Origin: Pontivivens marinum | Lineage (GTDB): Bacteria > Pseudomonadota > Alphaproteobacteria > Rhodobacterales > Rhodobacteraceae | Direction of reading: 5' to 3' | DNA length: 64,000 bases | Assembly (NCBI RefSeq): GCF_900231835.1 | Contig: NZ_OCTN01000005.1 | Location: 1 to 64,000 of the forward strand | In this document: one piece after another, positions 1 to 9,280 of the stretch | Layout of the letters: each line of letters starts with the position of its first letter | How positions within the stretch are numbered: position 1 is the first letter of the stretch | Translations under genes and position numbers: made by a program | Notes under the pieces: model-generated | Databases searched by the model: none | What the model was told of the DNA's origin: nothing | What the model saw: only the letters and a program-made list of their open reading frames with translations

Positions 1-95
1 CTTCAGCGTCCGATCATTCCTTGTCTCCAGTAGTACCCGGCGCCGCGTTCGTTGTCGTTCCCGCCGCCGGTGAAAGGGGTTCTAGGCAAACTCAC
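1..95 (-). other. unassigned left-edge segment, possible short reading frame
   Basis: A minus-strand frame opens with GTG at 95 and stops with TGA at 5-3, giving 30 residues that end in GYYWRQGMIGR. An ATG preceded by GGAGACAAGGA also lies inside it near the end. I do not recognise the peptide and the upstream context is cut by the window edge, so it may be a tiny gene, the tail of something, or chance. No ribosome-binding site stands out before the GTG. Confidence 0.12.
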
Positions 96-240
96 CAACA
101 CCCGCAACCCAATTCGACACCAAATTCACAAAAATCTCAAAAACCAACGCAACACCATGATAACGCACGCATATTATCGCACAAAACCCCACACACGATC
201 GTTCAGCCTCGCTCAGACACAACCAAAAATCAGAATCAAA

Positions 241-265
241 CGGGGAATCGCAACGCGATTCCCCG
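241..265 (-). terminator. intrinsic terminator after clpB
   Basis: A perfect 11-bp inverted repeat (arms 241-251 and 255-265, loop AAC) lies just past the clpB stop. On the minus strand it is followed by TTTGATT; on the plus strand by GCCTTTT, so it may work both ways. Confidence 0.75.
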
Positions 266-273
266 CCTTTTGA

Positions 274-2877
274 TCAATGCAGCGTATCAGCAGGCGTTTC
301 CGGCGTAGCATCATCGCCAATTAGCAGCCCACCCTCACCGGCAGCGATTGCAACCTGCGCACCATCAGCGACGGAACCGGACAGGATCATCTCCGCCAGT
401 GGGTCTTGCAGGTACTTTTGCAGCACCCGTTTCAGCGGACGCGCGCCATAGACAGGGTCATATCCCTTATCCGCCAGCCACGTCATGGCATCAGGTGTGA
501 GCTGCAATGTGATCTTGCGATCCAGCAGACGCCCCTCCAGCACTTTGAGCTGAATTGCCACGATCCCGTCCATGTCATCACGGCTGAGCCGGTCAAACTG
601 CACGATCTCATCCAGACGGTTCAGGAATTCGGGGCGGAAGTGTGCGCGCACAGCCTCCATCACCTGATCCTTGACCGTCGAGGCATCCACACCCGGTGTC
701 AGGTTAGACAATGCCTGACTGCCCAGATTCGATGTCAGGATGATCAGCGTGTTTTTGAAATCAACCACACGCCCCTGACCATCGGTCAGACGCCCATCAT
801 CCAGAACCTGAAGCAGCACGTTGAAGACATCGGGATGTGCCTTTTCCACCTCATCAAACAGGATCACCTGATAGGGGCGTCTGCGCACCGCTTCGGTCAG
901 CACGCCACCCTCATCATATCCGACATAGCCCGGAGGCGCGCCAAGCAGACGGGATACAGCGTGCTTCTCCATGAACTCGGACATGTCGATGCGTACCATC
1001 GCGTTGTCATCATCGAACAGGTACGAGGCCAACGCCTTGGTCAGCTCCGTCTTACCTACACCGGTCGGCCCGAGGAACAGGAACGAGCCAAGCGGACGGT
1101 TCGGGTCGTTCAACCCTGCCCGCGCACGACGCACCGCATTGGAAACCGCCGTCACGGCCTGACGTTGACCGATCACGCGACCGGCCAAGGCATCCTCCAT
1201 CTTCAGCAGCTTCTCACGCTCGCCCTCCAGCATCCGATCCACGGGGATACCGGTCCAGCGCTCAACAACGCCGGCGACATGTTCGTCGGTCACGGCCTCC
1301 TCGACCATCAGATCACCGCCTGCTTGCTCGGCGGCCAGCAGGCGCTTCTCCAGATCGGGGATCACGCCATAGGATAACTCACCCGCTTTGCTCAGATCAC
1401 CGCGCCGTTTGGCGGTGTCCAACTCGATCCGCGCACGGTCCAGCTGTTCGGTTATGTCGCGCGCGCCTTGCAGCTTGTCCCGCTCCGCCTGCCAGCGGGC
1501 AGTCAGTTCGGCCGAGCGATCCTGTAGGTCCGCCAAATCCTTTTCCAACTTGGCCAAGCGATCCTTGGACGCCTGATCGTTCTCCTTACCCAGCGCCATC
1601 GCCTCGATCTGCTTTTGCATGATGTCACGATCCACCACGTCCAGCGCCTCAGGCTTGGAATCAGCCTCCATGCGCAGACGGCTGGCGGCCTCGTCCATCA
1701 GGTCGATAGCCTTATCGGGCAGGAAGCGGTCGGTGATATAGCGGTTGGACAGGGTCGCCGCGGCCACCAAGGCACGATCCGTGATGCGGATACCGTGGTG
1801 AACCTCGTATTTCTCCTTAATGCCGCGCAGAATGCTGATGGTGTCCTGCACTGTGGGTTCCGTCACCATGACAGGCTGGAACCGGCGGGCCAGCGCGGCA
1901 TCTTTCTCCACATGCTTACGATATTCATCCAGCGTGGTGGCACCAACGCAATGCAACTCACCCCGCGCCAGCGCAGGTTTCAGCAGGTTGGCCGCATCCA
2001 TCGCGCCCTCTGCTTTACCGCCCCCAACTAGAGTGTGCATCTCATCAATGAACAGCACGATATCGCCATTTGCCTGCGTGACCTCGTTCAGAACGGATTT
2101 CAGCCGCTCCTCGAACTCACCGCGATATTTCGCACCGGCAATCAAGGCACCCATATCCAGCGCCATCAGGGTTTTACCCTCTAGCGAATCCGGCACGTCA
2201 CCGTTGATGATGCGCAGGGCCAGCCCCTCGGCAATCGCGGTTTTACCAACGCCCGGCTCACCAATCAGCACAGGGTTATTTTTGGTCCGGCGCGATAGCA
2301 CCTGAATGGTGCGGCGAATTTCCTCGTCGCGGCCAATGATGGGGTCGATCTTGCCCTCGCGCGCGGCCTCGGTCAGATCACGGGCGAATTTCTTCAGCGC
2401 GTCATAGCCCTGCTCCGCCGTGGCGGTATCGGCAGTGCGCCCCTTGCGAATATCGTTGATGGCCTCGTTCAGGCTTTGCGCGGTAACGCCGCCTGCCTTT
2501 AGTGCATCATTCGCCTTGGACTTCACAACGGCCAGCGCGGTCAGCAGGCGCTCCACCGGAACGAAGCTGTCGCCCGCCTTTTCCGCCAGCTTTTCCGCCT
2601 CGGCAAAGACCTTGGCCGTTTGGCCGTCCATATACAGATTGCTGCCGTCACCGGAGACGGAGGGCACCTTGGCCAGTTCCGCCGCGACAGCCGTTTTGAT
2701 CGCGTCCACCTGTCCGCCGGACCGCGTGATCAGATTGGCGGTTAGCCCCTGATCGTCATCCAGCAGCGCCCTCAGGACGTGCTCGGGTAAAAATCTCTGA
2801 TGCCCCTCAGTCAGGGCTAGCGTTTGCGCGGCCTGTACGAATCCACGCGAGCGTTCAGTGAACTTGTCGAAGTTCAT
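274..2877 (-). CDS. clpB: ATP-dependent chaperone ClpB
   Basis: ClpB is the cytoplasmic Hsp100 disaggregase that works with DnaK to extract polypeptides from aggregates using two AAA+ ATPase rings. The 867-residue product has the family length. Visible in order are the N-terminal Clp repeat domain (starts [13 protein letters not shown]), a first AAA+ module with Walker A GEPGVGKT and Walker B VLFIDE, a charged coiled-coil middle domain (residues about 400-540), and a second AAA+ module with GPTGVGKT and [10 protein letters not shown], followed by the small C-terminal domain. An upstream in-frame ATG at 2928 exists, but the ATG at 2877 has AGGAG six bases before it and matches the family N-terminus. 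The gene is divergent from hrpB and has a heat-shock-like promoter candidate upstream. Confidence 0.97.
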   Translation of the reverse strand: MNFDKFTERSRGFVQAAQTLALTEGHQRFLPEHVLRALLDDDQGLTANLITRSGGQVDAIKTAVAAELAKVPSVSGDGSNLYMDGQTAKVFAEAEKLAEKAGDSFVPVERLLTALAVVKSKANDALKAGGVTAQSLNEAINDIRKGRTADTATAEQGYDALKKFARDLTEAAREGKIDPIIGRDEEIRRTIQVLSRRTKNNPVLIGEPGVGKTAIAEGLALRIINGDVPDSLEGKTLMALDMGALIAGAKYRGEFEERLKSVLNEVTQANGDIVLFIDEMHTLVGGGKAEGAMDAANLLKPALARGELHCVGATTLDEYRKHVEKDAALARRFQPVMVTEPTVQDTISILRGIKEKYEVHHGIRITDRALVAAATLSNRYITDRFLPDKAIDLMDEAASRLRMEADSKPEALDVVDRDIMQKQIEAMALGKENDQASKDRLAKLEKDLADLQDRSAELTARWQAERDKLQGARDITEQLDRARIELDTAKRRGDLSKAGELSYGVIPDLEKRLLAAEQAGGDLMVEEAVTDEHVAGVVERWTGIPVDRMLEGEREKLLKMEDALAGRVIGQRQAVTAVSNAVRRARAGLNDPNRPLGSFLFLGPTGVGKTELTKALASYLFDDDNAMVRIDMSEFMEKHAVSRLLGAPPGYVGYDEGGVLTEAVRRRPYQVILFDEVEKAHPDVFNVLLQVLDDGRLTDGQGRVVDFKNTLIILTSNLGSQALSNLTPGVDASTVKDQVMEAVRAHFRPEFLNRLDEIVQFDRLSRDDMDGIVAIQLKVLEGRLLDRKITLQLTPDAMTWLADKGYDPVYGARPLKRVLQKYLQDPLAEMILSGSVADGAQVAIAAGEGGLLIGDDATPETPADTLH

Positions 2878-2985
2878 CGCATTCTCCTGTTTATAAGCGT
2901 CAGTTCCGCGATGCCCAATCTGGCACATCGCATATGACCTTCAGACGACGCACGCCCAATGCGGCGCGTGCCCCTATCATACCCG

Positions 2986-3017
2986 TATAAGTGGTGCGCT
3001 CTTTGACCCATCTCAAG
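2986..3017 (-). promoter_or_regulatory. candidate heat-shock (RpoH-type) promoter of clpB
   Basis: On the minus strand CTTGAG (3017-3012) is followed after 17 bases by CCACTTATA (2994-2986). The -35 element agrees with the CTTG core of sigma-32 promoters; the -10 only loosely. ClpB is a classical RpoH target, which makes the match more plausible, but it is inferred from sequence alone. Confidence 0.4.
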
Positions 3018-3055
3018 TCCGCCCCTCGACAGATCGACAAACCTGCCCCATCCCT

Positions 3056-5467
3056 ATGCATATGACCCTACCCATCGAATCCGTGCTGCCTGACCTTGTT
3101 AAGGCGCTTTGCGACCATGGAACCGCTGTTTTGCAGGCCCCGCCAGGTGCCGGTAAAACAACAATGGTCCCGATTGCCCTGCTGCCCCGCATCGCAGGGC
3201 GCATTGTGATGCTGGAACCGCGCCGGATTGCCGCACGAACTGCCGCCGCGCGGATTGCGGAACTGATGGGCGAACCGGTGGGACAAAGCGTCGGCTACAG
3301 GATGCGCGGCGATTCCGTGGCCGGTTCGCGGATCGAGGTCGTGACCGAGGGCATCCTGACCCGCATGTTGCAATCGGACCCCGAACTGACCGGCACCGAT
3401 TGCCTGATCTTCGATGAATTCCACGAACGCTCATTGCAGGCCGACCTTGGCCTCGCCCTCGCGCTCGAGGTCCGTGGCGCATTACGCGATGACCTGCATA
3501 TCTTGGTGATGTCCGCGACGCTGGATGCCGAACCCGTGGCCGAATTAATGGGCGGCGCGCCGGTTATAACGTCCGAGGGGCGGATGTTCCCCGTTGAAAC
3601 CCATTGGGCCGAAACCGCCCTGCCTCCCGCGCAGCGACGGGGCCGTGCGCTGGCCGATGCGGTCGCCACGCAAATCCGCAGCGCCATTGCCGAAAACGAG
3701 GGCTCCGCGCTGGTGTTCCTGCCCGGTCAGGGTGAGATTAATATGGTCGCCCAGCGCCTGAACGACCTGCCCGCCGATATCTCCGTGCGCCCCCTATATG
3801 GTGCCATGCCCATTGCCGCCCAGCGCGCCGCGATTGCCCCCGCAAAACAGGGGCGCAAGGTGGTGCTGGCGACCTCCATCGCGGAAACCTCGCTGACGAT
3901 TGAGGGGGTGCGCATTGTCATCGACGCCGGCCTTGCCCGCCGCGCACGGTTCGATCCGGCCTCCGCCATGTCGCGCCTGATAACAGAACGGGTCACGCGG
4001 GCCGAGGCGGAACAGCGCCGTGGCCGCGCGGGCCGGATGCAACCGGGCGTGTGTTACCGCATGTGGACCAAGGGGGAGGAGGGCGCGCTTGCCGCCTTTG
4101 CCCCACCCGAAATTACCGATGCCGATCTGGTCCCGCTGGCGCTGGAGCTGGCCACATGGGGCGCGCAGGCCAGTGACCTGTCCTTTCTAACGCCGCCACC
4201 TGATCGCGCCCTGGACGAGGCATATGCCCTGCTGCACGATCTGGGCTGCATCGACCGCACCGGCCTGACCGCCCATGGCCGCGCGGCAGCGGCGGTTCCG
4301 GTCCATCCACGTCTGGCGCATATGCTGCTGATGGCGGGCGGCTCCGGCCCGCTGGCCGCTGACCTCGCCGCTTTGCTGGGGGCCCGTGACCCGATGCGCG
4401 GGGCAGGCAGCGATCTGAACCGGCGGCTCAAGGCATTCCGAACGCCCGAATTTACCGAGATCCGCAAGGAGGCCAAGCGTCTGGCCCGCTTTGCCGCCAA
4501 ATCCGGCCCGAAACATTCCGCCGGTGCGCTGTTATCACTCGCCTATCCCGACCGCATTGCCAAACGTCGCCCCGGCGATGCGCCACGTTTTCACCTCAGC
4601 GGGGGTAAGGGGGTGAAGTTGGCGCCGGATGACCCCCTTGCCGCGCAAACCATGCTGATCGTCGCGGAAACCGATGGTCACCTGACCGAGGCCGCAATCC
4701 GCCTGTCCCTGCCCGTCACCCTGCCTGAAATCCGCGACCTGCATGCCAACCGCCTGCAACAGGTAGACATCTGCGAATGGTCCAAACGGCACCGCAGGGT
4801 CGAACCACGCCAACGCACCATGCTGGGCGCGCTGATCCTAGAGGATCAACACTGGCCCGATGCACCGGATGCGGATATCGCCGCCGGTCTGGTTGTGGGC
4901 ATCCGGCAGCTTGGCCTTGACGTGCTGGGCTGGAGCAAAGCATCCCGCCTGCTGCGCACCCGCATCGGTTTCGTCGGCGCACCCCTGCCCGATGTCAGCG
5001 ATCAGGCGCTGCTGGACACATTGCCCGACTGGCTGGCACCCCACCTGCACGGACAACGCAGCGCCGGTGATCTGGGCCGGTTTGACCCGCTGGAACCCCT
5101 GTTAAACCTGCTAGACTGGCCACAACGGCAAATGCTGGACGAACGCGCGCCCTCACACTTTACCGCACCCACCGGCACACGCTGCCCGATCGACTGGTCC
5201 GATCCTGCCCATCCCGCGACCGAAGTGCGCTTGCAGGAGGTGTTCGGCCTGACCACACACCCCACCGTGAACAATATCCCGCTGCGGCTGGACCTGCTCA
5301 GCCCAGCGCGGCGGCCGGTGCAAACAACATCGGACCTGCCGGGATTCTGGGCGACCTCGTACATGGATGTGCGCAAGGACATGCGCGGCCGTTATCCCCG
5401 TCACCCATGGCCCGACGATCCCGCCGCCGCCCCGCCAACCAATCGGGTGAAGCCACGCGGCAGCTAG
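3056..5467 (+). CDS. hrpB: ATP-dependent helicase HrpB
   Basis: HrpB is a DExH-box (DEAH/RHA family) RNA helicase of poorly defined physiological role. The 803-residue product is of family size. It shows motif I as GAGKTT (residues 31-36), motif II as DEFH followed by ERS near residue 120, motif III SAT, a motif VI-like QRRGRAGR, the helicase-associated HA2 region and the HrpB-specific C-terminal domain ending near DVRKDMRGRYPRHPWPDDP. Two start ATGs lie three codons apart (3056 and 3062); neither has a clear Shine-Dalgarno sequence. The gene is transcribed alone, divergent from clpB, with the formylglutamate hydrolase 57 bp downstream on the same strand. Confidence 0.93.
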   Translation: MHMTLPIESVLPDLVKALCDHGTAVLQAPPGAGKTTMVPIALLPRIAGRIVMLEPRRIAARTAAARIAELMGEPVGQSVGYRMRGDSVAGSRIEVVTEGILTRMLQSDPELTGTDCLIFDEFHERSLQADLGLALALEVRGALRDDLHILVMSATLDAEPVAELMGGAPVITSEGRMFPVETHWAETALPPAQRRGRALADAVATQIRSAIAENEGSALVFLPGQGEINMVAQRLNDLPADISVRPLYGAMPIAAQRAAIAPAKQGRKVVLATSIAETSLTIEGVRIVIDAGLARRARFDPASAMSRLITERVTRAEAEQRRGRAGRMQPGVCYRMWTKGEEGALAAFAPPEITDADLVPLALELATWGAQASDLSFLTPPPDRALDEAYALLHDLGCIDRTGLTAHGRAAAAVPVHPRLAHMLLMAGGSGPLAADLAALLGARDPMRGAGSDLNRRLKAFRTPEFTEIRKEAKRLARFAAKSGPKHSAGALLSLAYPDRIAKRRPGDAPRFHLSGGKGVKLAPDDPLAAQTMLIVAETDGHLTEAAIRLSLPVTLPEIRDLHANRLQQVDICEWSKRHRRVEPRQRTMLGALILEDQHWPDAPDADIAAGLVVGIRQLGLDVLGWSKASRLLRTRIGFVGAPLPDVSDQALLDTLPDWLAPHLHGQRSAGDLGRFDPLEPLLNLLDWPQRQMLDERAPSHFTAPTGTRCPIDWSDPAHPATEVRLQEVFGLTTHPTVNNIPLRLDLLSPARRPVQTTSDLPGFWATSYMDVRKDMRGRYPRHPWPDDPAAAPPTNRVKPRGS

Positions 5468-5524
5468 GCCTACAAATTCGCGCATCACCCGCTATGATAT
5501 GCGCAAGTATTAGGGGAGACGCAG

Positions 5525-6382
5525 ATGCAGGCCTTTCACCTGTCCGGTGCGTATGGCATTCCGGCGAGCACGATCTTCTCCTCCCCGCATTCAGGCGCGG
5601 AGTATCCTGCTGATTTCCTGCGCGACAGCCAGCTTGACCCGCTGACCCTACGCTCGTCCGAGGATGCCTTTGTTGACGCGCTGTTCGACACGGCCCCCGA
5701 TTTCGGCGCGCCACTGCTGGCCGCCCGCTATCCCCGCGCCTATGTCGACCTGAACCGCGCAGCGACCGATCTGGACCCCGCAATTATCGACATCCCGCGC
5801 CGTCCGGGGTTAAGCCCCCGCGTGCTGGCCGGTTTGGGCGTTATCCCCCGCGTGGTGTCCGAGGGGCGGGTCATCCGCGCCGGTCGCATTCCCTTGCAAG
5901 ATGCCCAAACCCGCTTGGCGCAGGTACACAAACCCTATCATGACGCGCTGGAACGATTGCTGGATGCCGCGCATAAACGCCACGGACGCTCGATCCTGAT
6001 CGATTGCCACTCCATGCCCCGCGATGCCCTGCGCGTGCAGGACCTGCCCAGCGGAAAACGTCGTCCCGAAATCGTGCTGGGGGACCGGTTCGGCACGTCC
6101 TGCGCGCCGTGGATTTCCGATCTGGCCTATGATGCCTTTACCGCCGCCGGTTTTGCCGTGGCGCGCAATGCGCCCTTTGCCGGTGGATACATCACGCAAA
6201 CCTATGGCCAACCCAGCACTGGCCGCCATGCGTTGCAGATCGAGATCGATCGCTCACTATATATGGATGAAACCCGTGTTACCCGCCTCAACAGCTTCGA
6301 TACATTCCGCGAACGGCTGATCCCCGTTATCGCAGCGCTGGCAACGGCAGGTCAGGCCAGACATGCGCTGGCCGCCGAATAG
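5525..6382 (+). CDS. N-formylglutamate amidohydrolase family protein
   Basis: The family hydrolyses N-formyl-L-glutamate to glutamate and formate, the last step of one histidine-degradation route, or acts on related N-formylated acids. The 285-residue protein has the SPHSG motif near the N-terminus (residues 19-23), an IDCHSMP segment and an acidic EIEIDRSLYMDE segment, all typical of the zinc-dependent FGase fold. AGGGGAG lies just before the ATG. There are no other hut genes beside it, so its substrate here is uncertain. Its stop codon abuts the stop of the convergent DUF2254 gene. Confidence 0.85.
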   Translation: MQAFHLSGAYGIPASTIFSSPHSGAEYPADFLRDSQLDPLTLRSSEDAFVDALFDTAPDFGAPLLAARYPRAYVDLNRAATDLDPAIIDIPRRPGLSPRVLAGLGVIPRVVSEGRVIRAGRIPLQDAQTRLAQVHKPYHDALERLLDAAHKRHGRSILIDCHSMPRDALRVQDLPSGKRRPEIVLGDRFGTSCAPWISDLAYDAFTAAGFAVARNAPFAGGYITQTYGQPSTGRHALQIEIDRSLYMDETRVTRLNSFDTFRERLIPVIAALATAGQARHALAAE

Positions 6383-7660
6383 CTATCCCGCCGCCTGCCG
6401 GATCATGCGCTGCGCAACAGGATCGATCTGAACCGCCAAAGCCATCTCGACCAGTTCCGCCTTCTCACCCATGATCGCCTCGCGGCGCGGCCCCTCGGGT
6501 GCACGCTCGGCCAGCTCATGCAGCAGGCCGATAACATGCCGCGTCACATTCAAATCTGTCGCCAGATAGGGCCTGCTGGTGGCGTGGCCAACCTGCAAGA
6601 TATGAGTGAACGTAATTGTCGGCACCCGAACCCGTGCGTGTACATTGGCCCGTTGCCCCGGCGGCTGGGTCAACGCCAATCGTAACGCCACATGCAGCCA
6701 GTTCATGCAATTCATCGCCGTAAAGGGATCGTTGATCCCCGGTGACAGGGCGCGGGCGATAACCTCGGATAGCTGCTCAACGATGAACATCATGTTCTGA
6801 TCTTCGCTGCGCTCACGGCCCAGCGCGAAACATCCGCGCAGCTGCTGCGCCAGGTCATCCTGTAGGGCGTCGCCACCATGCAGGCACATAACCGGCATTT
6901 CCGCATCCAGAAACGCGCCGGGCATCGCCAGCACCTCCACCCACCAACCGTGCCCGTCAGCCAAGCGGGCCAATTGCGCCGTGTTGATCGTGCGCATATA
7001 TCCCGCACCGCCCGCCGTCAGCAGTTGCTGCGGCAATCCATCGGGCATGTCCTGTGTCTGATCCTCAATCACCTGCACGCTATTGCGGATCGCGATGACC
7101 AGCCGATCCCCTAGTGCGGCAGTGATATTGCCCAGATTGATCGCCTCGGGAATGTGGTGGATGAAAAAGATCATCGTGCACACGCATAGCAGGGCCAACA
7201 CGATTGCGACCGCAATCGCCAGATGGGGCACGAACAGATCAACGGTCATCTCCGCCCCCTCGGCCGAGGGGTCCTGCACCGCGCGTAAAATCAGCACCGT
7301 ATAAACAAAGGTCGCGATCAGAATGCCCAAGCTGATCTGGTTTGCCCGATCCCGCATAAAGTTCCCGATCAGGCGTGGCCCGAAATTGCTGCTGGCAAAG
7401 GACACAGCAACCAAGGTCATCGAGAACATCACCCCCGCAACGCCGATCACCGATTGCGCGATCACCGACAAAACCACCCTCGCCCCGCTGGCCTGCGTAT
7501 CGCGCAGCGAGGTCGGCAGGATTTGCGCTAGGCCGCTGCGGTCCAACACTTGCATCAGGGTGGACAGCAGAATCGCGAACAGGACCAGCACACTGGGGAT
7601 GAACCAATAGGATGCTCTGACATCCTGTAGGATTTTGGCGATCAATGCGGTGGGCGGCAT
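6383..7660 (-). CDS. DUF2254 domain-containing membrane protein
   Basis: This 425-residue protein matches the DUF2254 pattern of predicted inner-membrane proteins of unknown function. Four hydrophobic segments are visible in the first 175 residues (about 18-39, 60-88, 107-128 and 145-170), followed by a long soluble part containing a VEQLSEVIARALSPGINDP segment that is strongly family-like. AGGGA precedes the start ATG. It is convergent with the formylglutamate hydrolase; no operon partner is seen. Function cannot be inferred from context. Confidence 0.8.
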   Translation of the reverse strand: MPPTALIAKILQDVRASYWFIPSVLVLFAILLSTLMQVLDRSGLAQILPTSLRDTQASGARVVLSVIAQSVIGVAGVMFSMTLVAVSFASSNFGPRLIGNFMRDRANQISLGILIATFVYTVLILRAVQDPSAEGAEMTVDLFVPHLAIAVAIVLALLCVCTMIFFIHHIPEAINLGNITAALGDRLVIAIRNSVQVIEDQTQDMPDGLPQQLLTAGGAGYMRTINTAQLARLADGHGWWVEVLAMPGAFLDAEMPVMCLHGGDALQDDLAQQLRGCFALGRERSEDQNMMFIVEQLSEVIARALSPGINDPFTAMNCMNWLHVALRLALTQPPGQRANVHARVRVPTITFTHILQVGHATSRPYLATDLNVTRHVIGLLHELAERAPEGPRREAIMGEKAELVEMALAVQIDPVAQRMIRQAAG

Positions 7661-7737
7661 GGCAATTCCCTATGCGGTACAGACCGTAAGATGGGGCAAT
7701 CCACACACCCTGACAGACCGACCTATAATTTAGGCAC

Positions 7738-7767
7738 AAAAAAAAGGCCGCATCCGGAGACACGGCC
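7738..7767 (-). terminator. intrinsic terminator of the small RNA
   Basis: Stem GGCCG/CGGCC with a 12-base loop that itself contains the palindrome TCCGGA, followed on the minus strand by eight T. It also lies about 200 bases past the dinB stop and could end dinB transcripts as well. Confidence 0.75.
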
Positions 7768-7820
7768 CAAGTCTAGGGAGGAAACGCCCATGAAGGGCGA
7801 CAACGCCGAAGCATTGTGGG
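7738..7820 (-). ncRNA. candidate trans-acting small RNA with anti-Shine-Dalgarno segment
   Basis: Reading the minus strand from about 7820 there is a 6-bp hairpin (7816-7811 with 7806-7801; one G.U pair) closed as C(UUCG)G, then after a single U a 5-bp hairpin CGCCC/GGGCG (7799-7795 with 7789-7785), then the single-stranded stretch UUUCCUCCCUAGAC (7784-7771), then a GGCCG/CGGCC hairpin (7767-7763 with 7750-7746) followed by eight U (7745-7738). A fitting promoter sits just upstream. The layout (5' hairpins, exposed CCUCCC, Rho-independent end) is that of Hfq-type alphaproteobacterial sRNAs that mask ribosome-binding sites. It may correspond to a known Rhodobacteraceae sRNA family; I cannot tell which. 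It lies between dinB and DUF2254. Confidence 0.65.
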
Positions 7821-7824
7821 TTCA

Positions 7825-7852
7825 GTTATATGGTGCGCTGCACACATAGCAA
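7825..7852 (-). promoter_or_regulatory. candidate promoter of the small RNA
   Basis: On the minus strand TTGCTA (7852-7847), a 16-base spacer and TATAAC (7830-7825) resemble a housekeeping sigma-70 promoter. Transcription would start near 7818-7820, just before the first hairpin. Confidence 0.5.
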
Positions 7853-7966
7853 GTGTGTTTTTCAAAAACTGTGAATTTAAGCGCAAATTCCGAGATTTTC
7901 CGCCCCGCCACGGCAAATATGAATGGCGCCATGCATCAGGTGCATATCAAAATGCTGCACCGCACA

Positions 7967-9229
7967 CTAACGAAGTGCTCGCCCCTTTAATATTGCGTCT
8001 GAACCAAAGCGATCCCGAATCGCGTCACTCGCCCGCTCCGCCGCACGCCTGCGCGGGGCATCGGGGTCCAATAAATCGGGCGCGGCGTCGCTACCGGAAT
8101 ACTCCGCCAGATGGCTCAACCCGACGCCTAGCAGGCGAAACGGCCCCTTGCTCAGCTCCCGCTCCAACAGGGGGCGGGCGGCGGCGTAGATCTCATCGGT
8201 TAGCTGCGTTCCCTCGGCGAGGCGCACCTGACGGCTTACCAGCTTGAAATCACAGGTTTTTAGCTTGAGGTTCACCGTACTACCCGCCAGCGATGCCGCC
8301 TTTGCACGGTCAGAAACCTTTAGCGACAACCGCCACAAATGCCCGTCCAGCGTGTCCAGATCGCCGATATCCTCGTTAAATGTCCGTTCATTGCTGATGG
8401 ATTTCACGGGATCGCGGGCCTGAATGCGGCGCACATCAATTCCGTGGGCCAATCGCCAAACATGCGCGCCCATGCTGCCATATTTGCGGAACAGGTCATC
8501 CTCGGCGTAGCGGCGCAAATCCGCGATGGTCCGAATCCCGTCCCGCTCCAACCGGCCCCGCATTGCGGCACCAACGCCCCACAGCATCCCCACAGGCTGA
8601 TCGCGCAGGAAATCCATGGTTTCCGCCTTGCCGATCACTGAAAACCCGCGCGGCTTGTCCATATCCGAGGCGATCTTGGCGAGGAACTTATTATGGCTCA
8701 ACCCGACGGAGATCGTGATTCGCAGCTCATCCTCGATCCGCTTGGCCAAACGGGCCAGTAAAACGACCGGCGGCGCACCGTGCAGGCGCTGCGTACCGCC
8801 CAGATCCAGAAACGCCTCGTCCAGACTGATCGGCTGAACCGAGGGGGTCAGCTCCTCCATCATCGCGCGAATCTGTTTCGAAACACCGGAATAGACATCC
8901 ATCCGCCCGGGCACGACGACGGCCTCGGGGCACAGCTCCAGCGCCTTGAACATCGGCATGGCGGACCGCACCCCCTTGATCCGCGCAATATAGCAGCAAG
9001 TGGAAACAACACCCCGCTTGCCCCCACCAACGATCAATGGCTGATCCGCCAGATGCGGGTGGTCGCGCTTTTCCACGCTGGCATAAAACGCATCGCAATC
9101 CATATGCGCAACGCTCAGATCCAACAGCTCATCATGGCGCAACACTCTGGGTGAAGCACAATGACGGCACCGGCCGGGGCCGGGCGTATCACTCAGGCAA
9201 TCACGACAAATGGCGGGCATTTGGCTCAC
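7967..9229 (-). CDS. dinB: DNA polymerase IV (DinB)
   Basis: Y-family translesion polymerase. The protein carries the palm motif MDCDAFYASVE (residues 43-53), the catalytic SLDEAFLDL motif, and the helix-hairpin-helix and little-finger regions further on. An N-terminal extension holds CxxC pairs (Cys8, Cys11, Cys21, Cys24) that look like a small zinc site, a form common in Rhodobacterales DinB proteins. Two starts are possible: GTG at 9229 (420 residues) or ATG at 9220 (417); neither has a convincing ribosome-binding site. No LexA-like GTTC direct repeat was seen just upstream. It lies about 50 bp downstream of pyrF on the same strand. Confidence 0.93.
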   Translation of the reverse strand: MSQMPAICRDCLSDTPGPGRCRHCASPRVLRHDELLDLSVAHMDCDAFYASVEKRDHPHLADQPLIVGGGKRGVVSTCCYIARIKGVRSAMPMFKALELCPEAVVVPGRMDVYSGVSKQIRAMMEELTPSVQPISLDEAFLDLGGTQRLHGAPPVVLLARLAKRIEDELRITISVGLSHNKFLAKIASDMDKPRGFSVIGKAETMDFLRDQPVGMLWGVGAAMRGRLERDGIRTIADLRRYAEDDLFRKYGSMGAHVWRLAHGIDVRRIQARDPVKSISNERTFNEDIGDLDTLDGHLWRLSLKVSDRAKAASLAGSTVNLKLKTCDFKLVSRQVRLAEGTQLTDEIYAAARPLLERELSKGPFRLLGVGLSHLAEYSGSDAAPDLLDPDAPRRRAAERASDAIRDRFGSDAILKGRALR

Positions 9230-9280
9230 ACGGGGTTTGGAATCAGACCGTGATGATAGCAGAGCCCGCCTGCCGTCACC

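Noticed and set aside
21-308. 95-codon plus-strand frame at the left edge
   Set aside because: Crosses the A/C-rich tract and the clpB terminator; composition and lack of a ribosome-binding site argue against a gene.
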